From: Bacillota bacterium | Lineage (GTDB): Bacteria; Bacillota; Clostridia; Christensenellales; SZUA-584 | Assembly: GCA_023390815.1 (NCBI GenBank) | Contig: JAEWCC010000058.1 | Location: forward strand, 11,156 to 75,155 | DNA: 64,000 nucleotides | Direction: 5' to 3' | Shown here: piece after piece, positions 57,571-64,000 of the stretch | How the letters are laid out: every line of letters begins with the position of its first letter | Position numbering within the stretch: position 1 is the stretch's first letter | Notes under the pieces: model-generated | What the model saw: the letters and a program-made list of their open reading frames with translations, nothing else | Told to the model about the DNA's origin: nothing | Database searches by the model: none | Position numbers and translations under genes: made by a program

Positions 57571-58596
57571 ATGAACAGAATTACGATATACGACGTTGCA
57601 AAAAAGACCGGATATTCCATCGCGACCGTGAACCGCGCATTGTCAAACAAATCCCGGATCAGCCAGAAAACGAGAGATTTCATTGTCCATGCCGCGCAGG
57701 AGATGGGCTATAAACCGAGCAAAGCCGCAGCCGGGATATCGAGGGCGCAGATTCAGATCGGCGTCGTGATACGCAACGCGATTCAGGCCTTTGTGGATGA
57801 GATTCTATCCGGTATCGAAAGCTCTTTTGAGCAGCTGGAAGATTTCAATGTATCCGGTGAAATATACGTTTCCAGCAGCGCCGACGCGCAGGATATGTTG
57901 GAGAAGATACGGGACATGGTCGACAGGGGCTTCAACGCGATACTCATTCTGCCGCCCGAAAATGATGCTGGGTTTGAACAATTGATACAGGAGATCGCGC
58001 AAAAGAAGGTCGTTACCGCCACGGTTGTCTCCGATCTGCCGGGGGCGGCATTCTCCGTCCGGAATAACGGCATACTTTCGGGCAGCTTGGCTGCGGAAAT
58101 GCTCTGTATGCTGGCTCCCGGAAAAAAGACAGCGATCGTGACGGCCAGCAAGGAAAAAACGGTGCACAAAGATACGATCACCGGTTTTTATCGGTTTGCG
58201 GATGCGCATGGCATGGACGTCGCAGGGATCTACGAGCATAACGACAGCCCGGAAGCCGCTTATCAGCTGGTAGACCGCATACTGCGAGAAAACCCCGATA
58301 TCGGGGGCGTCTACCTGGGTTCTGCGAACTCCTCAACTTTTTGTAAAAGGGTAGTCGAACTCGGCTGTGAAAGGCGGCTCAAAATCGTCGCGTCCGATGT
58401 ATTTGACGAACTGACGGCATTTTTGAAGGAAGACGTAATTCAGGCGACCATATTTCAGAACCCATACAATCAGGGACGTTTGGCAGTGAGGTACCTCTAC
58501 GAGTACATCGTTGAGGGAAGAAAACTGGACGATACGGTTTTTCTCCTGCCCCAGCTGGTCGTCAAGAGCAATATTGATTACATCACCAATTCATAG
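57571..58596 (+). CDS. LacI family transcriptional regulator
   Basis: A 341-residue repressor. The N-terminal helix-turn-helix is typical (ITIYDVAKKTGYSIATVNRAL, hinge YKPSKAAAGI). The rest is a periplasmic-binding-protein-like ligand domain (residues about 60-340), close to RbsR/xylose-type regulators. Its own start region carries the perfect operator. It lies between the transport genes and the catabolic genes and probably controls the latter in response to the sugar or a phosphorylated derivative. Confidence 0.94.
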   Translation: MNRITIYDVAKKTGYSIATVNRALSNKSRISQKTRDFIVHAAQEMGYKPSKAAAGISRAQIQIGVVIRNAIQAFVDEILSGIESSFEQLEDFNVSGEIYVSSSADAQDMLEKIRDMVDRGFNAILILPPENDAGFEQLIQEIAQKKVVTATVVSDLPGAAFSVRNNGILSGSLAAEMLCMLAPGKKTAIVTASKEKTVHKDTITGFYRFADAHGMDVAGIYEHNDSPEAAYQLVDRILRENPDIGGVYLGSANSSTFCKRVVELGCERRLKIVASDVFDELTAFLKEDVIQATIFQNPYNQGRLAVRYLYEYIVEGRKLDDTVFLLPQLVVKSNIDYITNS

Positions 58597-58633
58597 CGGC
58601 ATGAAGCCCAAAACGGTGAGAAGGATTTAGGTC

Positions 58634-59692
58634 ATGAATAAGAACAACTATCTGCAATGGCTGGAACAAGAGACGGAAACAAAGTGGTGGCACGACTCAG
58701 CCATCCCCGCGGAGATCGACGAAGCCATATCAAACGGGGCGCTCGGCGTCACCACGAACCCGGTTCTGACATATAAGAGCCTGCAGGCAGCGCCGGATTT
58801 CTGGCAGCCGCAGGTGGATGAGATATCGCAGGATTTAGTCCCGGCGGAGCGCGCGGAAGCGCTGCTGAAGATCATCGCGACTTATGCCGCGGCCAAGTTT
58901 AAACCCGTTTTTGAGCGCACGAACGGGCAGCACGGCTACGCGCTGGGACAGCTGAACCCCAGTATCTGCTGCGATTCCGAAAAGATGCTCGCGCAGGCGC
59001 TGCGCTACCGCGCGTGGGGCGATAACATCGCGGTAAAGCTGCCCACCGTGAAGGCGGCACTGCCCGTGATCGAAGAGCTGGCAGCGCGCGGCATCGCCGT
59101 GTGCACCACGCTCAACTTCTCGGTGGCACAAGCTATGGCGGCGGGCGAAGCGTACGAACGCGGCGCGAGCAAAGCCCGCAGGGCGGGCATCCCCGTGATG
59201 CCGTGCTTTGTGGTGCAGCAGGGCGGGCGGCTCGACGAGTACCTGCTGGAGGTCGCGATGGACAACCGCACGGATATCCGGCCGGAGGACATTTTGCACG
59301 CGGGCAACGCAGTTTGCAAGAAGGTGTACCGGCTGTTCAAGCAGCGCGGCATCACCGCGAAGATCATGCCGGCAGGGCTGCGCGGTGTGCACCACCTTGC
59401 GGAGATGGCAGGCGGGGATATGGTGTTCTCGCTGCAGGCGCGCGTACAGAAGATGGTGATCGAAGCCGATCTGCCGCGCGTGAAGCATATCGACGAGGAA
59501 GTTCCGGCGGACGTGATTTCGCGCCTCCGGCGCATTCGCGAGTTCCCGCGCGCCTATGACGAAGAAGGCATGACTGAGGGCGAATTCGTATCGTTCGGCG
59601 TCACGCAGAAGACGCTCTCGCAGTTTCTGTGGACGGGATGGGCGCCGCTCGAAACGTACGGCTGCACACGCAAATCGGACCGGTGGTTCTGA
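58634..59692 (+). CDS. transaldolase family protein
   Basis: A 352-residue (beta/alpha)8 Schiff-base aldolase of the transaldolase family, longer than the 215-residue TalC type. The catalytic Lys is in IAVKLPTVKAA; GALGVTTNPVL near residue 36 and CTTLNFSVAQAMAAGEAY are characteristic. It would transfer a dihydroxyacetone unit or cleave a ketose phosphate or related ketose. Starts at ATG 58634 behind AGAAGGA, 37 bases after the LacI gene. In this operon it may act on the pathway's intermediate rather than in the general pentose phosphate pathway. Confidence 0.88.
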   Translation: MNKNNYLQWLEQETETKWWHDSAIPAEIDEAISNGALGVTTNPVLTYKSLQAAPDFWQPQVDEISQDLVPAERAEALLKIIATYAAAKFKPVFERTNGQHGYALGQLNPSICCDSEKMLAQALRYRAWGDNIAVKLPTVKAALPVIEELAARGIAVCTTLNFSVAQAMAAGEAYERGASKARRAGIPVMPCFVVQQGGRLDEYLLEVAMDNRTDIRPEDILHAGNAVCKKVYRLFKQRGITAKIMPAGLRGVHHLAEMAGGDMVFSLQARVQKMVIEADLPRVKHIDEEVPADVISRLRRIREFPRAYDEEGMTEGEFVSFGVTQKTLSQFLWTGWAPLETYGCTRKSDRWF

Positions 59693-59733
59693 TAAAACGG
59701 CTGCATGCAGCCTGAAATAGGGGAGGAACAACC

Positions 59734-60228
59734 ATGCGTAAATTCGGAATATTAAACAGAAAGCTCAATGATGCGCTCTCGGCACTGGGGCACGGGGACA
59801 CCATCATCATTACGGACGCGGGATTTCCGCTGCCGTACGACGCGCAGGCCGGAACAATCAGCGTGGACCTGGCAATCGCGCAGGACCTTCCGGATATCCC
59901 GACTGTTTTGAAGCTGATCAACGATGAGATCATCTACGAGGAATGCTATGTCGCGATCCACCAGAAGGATTATAATCCGCGGCTGTTCGAGGCGGTCTGC
60001 GGCATCGTCAAGCGTTGTGCGGTGAGCCCGATTGCGCATGAGAAGATCATGGAGATGGGCAAACACGCCAAGGTGATTGTGCGCACCGGCAACTTCAGCC
60101 CATGGGGCAACGTTGCACTCGTCTCGGGCGTTAAAGCGCCGGTGTGGTTTAGCAAGCCGGGCGTGGTCGCGCCGGATTTCTACAAGGAACGGGTCAATTT
60201 CGTTGATAACGATTATCCCGAAAGGTAG
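59734..60228 (+). CDS. RbsD/FucU family sugar mutarotase (D-ribose pyranase-like)
   Basis: Catalyses interconversion of sugar ring forms (pyranose/furanose or anomers). The 164-residue protein has the RbsD start KFGILNRKLNDALSALGHGD, ITDAGFPLP and the C-terminal RTGNFSPWGNVALVSGV. It is about 25 residues longer than E. coli RbsD, with an added VKAPVWFSKPG... tail, so the substrate may not be ribose. GGGGAGG precedes the ATG. It is within the transaldolase-lactonase-dehydrogenase operon. Confidence 0.88.
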   Translation: MRKFGILNRKLNDALSALGHGDTIIITDAGFPLPYDAQAGTISVDLAIAQDLPDIPTVLKLINDEIIYEECYVAIHQKDYNPRLFEAVCGIVKRCAVSPIAHEKIMEMGKHAKVIVRTGNFSPWGNVALVSGVKAPVWFSKPGVVAPDFYKERVNFVDNDYPER

Positions 60229-60237
60229 GAGAGGCGT

Positions 60238-61140
60238 ATGGACAGATATGATGTGATATCGGACTATCCATACCGCTGCGGCGAATGCCCGATGTGGGAT
60301 GCCGATCATCAGCTGTTTCTGTGGTCCGATATGCTGGCGGGCGAGCTGTTCGAGTATAACCCCGCCACGGGCGGTGTGCGCAAGTTTGCCGAAGGCAAAA
60401 ACGTCAGCGGCTTTACGCTGAATGAGCGCGGCGGACTCGTCTGCGCGACGCACCAGGGCTTGTACCTCTGGACGGAAAAAGGCGGCTGGCAGCACGTCGC
60501 AACGGAGTTCGCCGGGCAGGCGCTGCACAGCAACGACGCCGCGGCAGACCCCAAAGGGCGGTTCATATTCGGCACGACGTTTTACGACCAGACGGTGGGG
60601 GACAACTTCGAGCGCGGAAGGCTGTACTCCGTAGAAAAGCACGGAGAGATCACGGTCATCGGCGAGGGACTGGGCCTCTCCAACGGCATCGGCTTCTCAC
60701 CCGATACAAAAGTCATGTACGTCACCGACACCTACACGCGCGAGATATTCCGGTACGACTACGACGCGGAAACCGGCAGGGCGGGCAACCGACGGGTGTT
60801 CGTAAAGATACCGGATACCGAGGGCATACCGGACGGCATGACCGTGGATGCGGAGGGGTTTGTGTGGTCGGCGCAGTGGTACGGCTACTGCGTGGTGCGC
60901 TACGACCCGGACGGCAAGGTGGAGCGGCGGCTGCATGTGCCGTCAGGCCAGACTTCCTCGGTGATGTTCGGCGGAGCCGATCTGACCGACATCTACGTGA
61001 CCACGGCGGCGGAGGTCGTGAGGCTGTCCGCTGCGCCCAAGGGGTACGACTTTGACGCGCCGCACAACGGCAGCGTGTACCGCTTCAATCTGGGCATCCG
61101 CGGACTCGAAGAAAACAAGGCCGATATCAGCCTAAAATAG
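60238..61140 (+). CDS. SMP-30/gluconolactonase family lactonase
   Basis: A 300-residue six-bladed beta-propeller lactonase that hydrolyses sugar lactones. Metal ligands expected for the family are visible: Glu in GECPMWD, Asn in HSNDAAADPKGR and LSNGIGFSPD, Asp in IPDGMTVD. It lies 10 bases after the mutarotase gene and 17 before the SDR gene. A lactonase next to two dehydrogenases indicates oxidation of an aldose to a lactone, then ring opening to the aldonate. Confidence 0.92.
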   Translation: MDRYDVISDYPYRCGECPMWDADHQLFLWSDMLAGELFEYNPATGGVRKFAEGKNVSGFTLNERGGLVCATHQGLYLWTEKGGWQHVATEFAGQALHSNDAAADPKGRFIFGTTFYDQTVGDNFERGRLYSVEKHGEITVIGEGLGLSNGIGFSPDTKVMYVTDTYTREIFRYDYDAETGRAGNRRVFVKIPDTEGIPDGMTVDAEGFVWSAQWYGYCVVRYDPDGKVERRLHVPSGQTSSVMFGGADLTDIYVTTAAEVVRLSAAPKGYDFDAPHNGSVYRFNLGIRGLEENKADISLK

Positions 61141-61156
61141 CGGAAAGGAGCAACCC

Positions 61157-62056
61157 ATGACTACGGAAGAGATTTTAAAAAGCATTGAAGACAACTATGA
61201 GGTGAATCCAATAGAGGAGAGCCTGCGGGATACCGTTGTGATCGTGACGGGCGGCACCACCGGCATTGGCCGGGGCTGTGTGCACGGCTTCATGAAGATG
61301 GGCACCAATGTGGTATTCTGCGGACGCAACGTGGAGCGCGGCAAAGAGGTGGAAGCCGAAATGAACGCGCGGTCCCGCGGCAAATGCATATTCCGCGAGG
61401 CGGATGTTGCAAAGCCGGAAGAAGTGAAGGACCTTGTCGAGTTCACGGTCAAGGAATTCGGGCGGCTCAATACGCTCGTTAACAACGCGGGTTACTTCCC
61501 GCTACAACGCCCCTGCGACGTAATTACGATCGAGGAGTTCCGGCAGGTACTGGATACCAACCTTGTAGCATACTTTGCGGGCATCAAGTACGCGCTGCCG
61601 TACCTGCGTGCCACGCGCGGCAGCGTCATCAACATCGGCAGCGTGCTGGGCCTCACGGGCGACGAAGGGTCCGCGGCGTACACCGCGACCAAGGGCGCGA
61701 TTGAAACTATGACGCGCTCCATCGCCGCCGACGAGGGACGCTATGGCGTGCGCATCAACGAGGTGAAGCCGGGCCATATCAACACGGACATGTTCCGCAA
61801 GACGACGAGCATGCAGGAGGATATGACAGGTTTCATCACCTATTCCGACTCGCTGCAATGGCTCGGCCGCGGCGGCACCTCAGCCGAGATCGCAAGCACG
61901 GTCATGTTCCTCGCGTCCGATTGGGCAAGCTTCATCACCGGCACCGACATCCTTGTCACAGGCGGATACGAGATCGGCGAAGGACCCAAGCGCAAGAACC
62001 CGTATCTGGCCGACTGGACGGACATCATGAAGATTGCGGAGACCGACGATAAATAA
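61157..62056 (+). CDS. SDR family NAD(P)-dependent oxidoreductase
   Basis: A 299-residue short-chain dehydrogenase. It has the cofactor motif TGGTTGIG, NNAG (LVNNAGYF), catalytic Ser in NIGSVLG and the YTATKGA motif (Tyr and Lys). The C-terminus (ITGTDILVTGGYEIGEG) is standard. AAAGGAG precedes the ATG. Candidate for the sugar 1-dehydrogenase that makes the SMP-30 substrate, by analogy with sugar oxidation pathways; not proven. Confidence 0.93.
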   Translation: MTTEEILKSIEDNYEVNPIEESLRDTVVIVTGGTTGIGRGCVHGFMKMGTNVVFCGRNVERGKEVEAEMNARSRGKCIFREADVAKPEEVKDLVEFTVKEFGRLNTLVNNAGYFPLQRPCDVITIEEFRQVLDTNLVAYFAGIKYALPYLRATRGSVINIGSVLGLTGDEGSAAYTATKGAIETMTRSIAADEGRYGVRINEVKPGHINTDMFRKTTSMQEDMTGFITYSDSLQWLGRGGTSAEIASTVMFLASDWASFITGTDILVTGGYEIGEGPKRKNPYLADWTDIMKIAETDDK

Positions 62057-62149
62057 GCAAATACGATGAGTTCCTTCTTTCCTCTCCATGGGGCGGCGGG
62101 ATGACCGCCGCCCTTGCAGTTTGATGCAGCCTTAAACAGGAGTAATACG

Positions 62150-63190
62150 ATGAAAGCATTGGTGAAATACGCAAAAGGCGCGGGCAATGTAGAAGTCCGC
62201 GAAGTTAAAATGCCGGAACTTCCGGCGGATGATTGGGTGCTGATCAAGGTGCGCGCGGCAGGCATCTGCGGTACCGACGTGCACGTCTGGCAGGACAAGT
62301 TCATGTACTGGCCTCCCGTGACGCTCGGGCATGAGTTTTCCGGAGAGGTTGTCGAAGCCGGGCCGAAGTGCCGGAAGTTCAAGCCGGGCGACCGGGTCGT
62401 AGCGGAGCCGCAGATCAAAAACTGCGGCATCTGCGAGTTCTGCCGCTCGGGCCGTACGCACATGTGCATGGAGAAATGGACGCTGGGCTGGCGCACGGAC
62501 GGCAGCATGGGAGAGTACGTCGCCGCGCCGGAGATGTTTCTGCACCGCATCCCGGAGGGCGTTTCCTACACGCTCGCCGCGCTCTGCGAGCCGGTTGCGG
62601 TGGCGGTGTACGATATCGCCGAGCATGGAAAGATCAATATCGGTGATTTCGTGGTGGTGCAGGGCAGCGGGCCGATCGGCATCCTCGCGGCGTATATGGC
62701 CAAGCGGCTGGGTGCGGATACGGTGGTGCTGACAGGCATCAACGCGAGTGAATATAGTCGTTTCGGCGTGGCAAAGGAACTGGGCGCGGACGTAACCGTC
62801 AATGTGCAGCGGGAAAATCTGCTGAACAAGGTAACGGAGCTGACCGGCGGGCGCGGCGCGGATGTGGTGATTGAAACGAGCGGCGCAGCCCCGGCGATAT
62901 CGTCCTGCCCGGAGCTGCTCAAAAAGGGCGGGCGCATCATTGGCATGGGCATACCCGCCGACGTGATGACGCCTTTCGCGTGGCGGGACGCGGTGCTTAA
63001 ATCGCTGGAAATCTACTTCAGTATGAGCACATCCTACACCGCATGGGATAAAGCCTTGAGTCTGCTCAAGTCCGACGCGGAGAAGTTAAGCCGCCTCGTC
63101 ACTTGGACGGGCGCATTAGAAAGTTGGGAGGCTGTGTTTGAGTCTCTCGTCGCAGAGAAAAACGTGAAGGCAGTATTTGAGTTTAAATAA
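62150..63190 (+). CDS. zinc-dependent medium-chain dehydrogenase (sorbitol/threonine dehydrogenase-like)
   Basis: A 346-residue MDR enzyme. Catalytic zinc ligands are in GICGTDVHVWQ and GHEFSGEVVE; structural zinc cysteines are in CGICEFCRSGRTHMC; the Rossmann motif is GSGPIGILAAYMA. It probably oxidises a polyol or a sugar at a secondary alcohol with NAD. ATG 62150 follows CAGGAG. It is 93 bases after the SDR gene, in the same orientation and 23 bases before the GAPDH-like gene. Confidence 0.92.
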   Translation: MKALVKYAKGAGNVEVREVKMPELPADDWVLIKVRAAGICGTDVHVWQDKFMYWPPVTLGHEFSGEVVEAGPKCRKFKPGDRVVAEPQIKNCGICEFCRSGRTHMCMEKWTLGWRTDGSMGEYVAAPEMFLHRIPEGVSYTLAALCEPVAVAVYDIAEHGKINIGDFVVVQGSGPIGILAAYMAKRLGADTVVLTGINASEYSRFGVAKELGADVTVNVQRENLLNKVTELTGGRGADVVIETSGAAPAISSCPELLKKGGRIIGMGIPADVMTPFAWRDAVLKSLEIYFSMSTSYTAWDKALSLLKSDAEKLSRLVTWTGALESWEAVFESLVAEKNVKAVFEFK

Positions 63191-63213
63191 GATATAATTT
63201 GGAGGATTTTGAT

Positions 63214-64000
63214 ATGGCAAAGGTGAAGGTAGGCGTCGCGGGATACGGCGTGATCGGGCAGCGGCTGGCGGACGGCGTAGCGCGTCAGGCAGACATGGAA
63301 CTCATCGGCGTCGCGGACGTGGCCCCCACGCTATCGGTGCTGGCGCTCAAGGAAAAGGGCATGCCCTATAAGATGTTCAATGTGGACTCCACGAACAAGA
63401 GCATGGAGCAGGCGGGCATCCCGGTATCCGGCAGCTTTGAGGAACTCGTGCAGGAAGCCGACATCATGCTCGACAGCGCGCCGGGCGGTATCGGCGCGAA
63501 GAACAAGGAAATATACCAGAAGTATAACAAGAAAGCCGTGTTTCAGGGCGGCGAGAAGAACAGCGTTGCGGACGTGTTCTTCCACGGCTACGCAAACTAC
63601 GAACAGGGCGTGGGGCAGAGCTACCTCAAGCTCACGAGCTGCAACACCACCGGACTCATCCGTGCCGTGGATATGCTGGACCGCAGCGTCGGCGTGGAGA
63701 AGGTTGCGATCACGATCATCCGCCGTGTCGCCGACCCGGGCGATTACCACCGCGGCCTCACGAACGCACTGCAGGTGGAAAAAGCCCCGAGCCATCAGGC
63801 ACTGGACCTCATGACTATCATGCCGCACATTCCGTGCACGGGCATCCTGGTGCATACGCCCGTGACCCACGGGCACATCATCACGGTCACCGCGACGCCC
63901 AAGAAGGGCATCAGCAAGGAACAGCTTTGGGAGATGGCCTGCGCGCATCCGCGCATCAAAACCGTCAGATTGGCGGACGGGTTTCTCGGAAACGCGTCGC
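63214..64000 (+). CDS. type II (archaeal-type) glyceraldehyde-3-phosphate dehydrogenase-like protein, 3' truncated by window
   Basis: The first 262 residues are visible; the gene runs off the window. It is a Rossmann protein (VKVGVAGYGVIGQRLAD; Gly10, Gly12, Gly15) with GGIGAKNKEIY, VFQGGEKNSVAD and the active-site block SCNTTGLIRAVD (Cys143), all characteristic of the type II GAPDH family known from Archaea and rare in Bacteria. Later residues include RRVADPGDYHRG and a conserved HGHIITV. GGAGGATTTT precedes ATG 63214. Within this sugar operon it may oxidise a phosphorylated or unphosphorylated aldehyde formed by the transaldolase; the exact substrate is unknown. Confidence 0.85.
   Translation, partial: MAKVKVGVAGYGVIGQRLADGVARQADMELIGVADVAPTLSVLALKEKGMPYKMFNVDSTNKSMEQAGIPVSGSFEELVQEADIMLDSAPGGIGAKNKEIYQKYNKKAVFQGGEKNSVADVFFHGYANYEQGVGQSYLKLTSCNTTGLIRAVDMLDRSVGVEKVAITIIRRVADPGDYHRGLTNALQVEKAPSHQALDLMTIMPHIPCTGILVHTPVTHGHIITVTATPKKGISKEQLWEMACAHPRIKTVRLADGFLGNAS

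Noticed and set aside
59734..60228. Firm assignment of the mutarotase as rbsD of a ribose operon
   Set aside because: No ribokinase is present, the protein is longer than RbsD, and neighbours indicate sugar oxidation; ribose is not supported.

Overview
The window reads as about 64 kb of chromosome from an anaerobic Bacillota, class Clostridia, of moderate-to-high GC. Reasons: the DUF512 radical-SAM-like gene next to der and plsY, lspA, rpsU followed by a long NfeD protein, lipoproteins with LxxC-type lipoboxes, AGGAGG ribosome-binding sites, YesM/YesN two-component genes, and c-di-GMP-I and fluoride-type leader RNAs. A Christensenellales-like lineage is possible, but the sequence alone does not fix a genus. 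I found no rRNA, tRNA, CRISPR array or insertion sequence.

Layout. 1-5.8 kb: bactofilin, a small membrane protein, then a housekeeping run (DUF512 protein, der, plsY, lspA). 5.9-8.3 kb: ppnP, an AT-rich island carrying a gene broken by an in-frame stop, and an RluD-type pseudouridine synthase that would normally follow lspA. 8.4-15.3 kb: two paralogous lipoproteins, a DUF1858 gene, a chemoreceptor, an acetyltransferase, rpsU behind a consensus promoter, and nfeD. 15.3-19.0 kb (minus strand): an acetyltransferase, a family of small membrane proteins including one decayed copy, and a PadR/DUF2812 pair behind tandem palindromes. 19.1-24.6 kb: an HTH protein, a MATE exporter, a ferredoxin, an anchored 5'-nucleotidase and a tocopherol-cyclase-like protein. 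24.6-34.1 kb: carbohydrate genes, namely a c-di-GMP riboswitch in front of a secreted SH3b-GH18 protein, a GH1 glycosidase, a GPH sugar symporter, and an overlapping GH36/GH13 pair; then glf at 34.3 kb.

35.5-41.1 kb resembles the Listeria flavin-based extracellular electron transfer locus: a polyprenyl diphosphate synthase, a long NDH-2 with a C-terminal membrane domain, a lipoprotein with two FMN-associated repeats, and an ApbE flavin transferase. 41.2-46.2 kb is a redox and Fe-S stress block: a fluoride-riboswitch-like leader with an overlapping terminator precedes a NifU-like scaffold gene and a GGGtGRT-family gene, followed by a Crp/Fnr regulator with four N-terminal cysteines, a RIC/ScdA di-iron repair protein, a DUF1858 protein and a DUF438-hemerythrin-PAS protein.

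46.8-64.0 kb: a cell-wall amidase, then a sugar-sensing and catabolic region. A YesM/YesN system and a binding protein (probably the sensor) precede an ABC importer with one ATPase, two permeases and a second binding protein. A LacI regulator with a perfect operator follows, then transaldolase, RbsD-type mutarotase, SMP-30 lactonase, SDR, zinc-dependent dehydrogenase and a type II (archaeal-type) GAPDH-like protein cut by the window end. Together these suggest uptake, anomer conversion, oxidation and lactone opening of an unidentified sugar or sugar acid.
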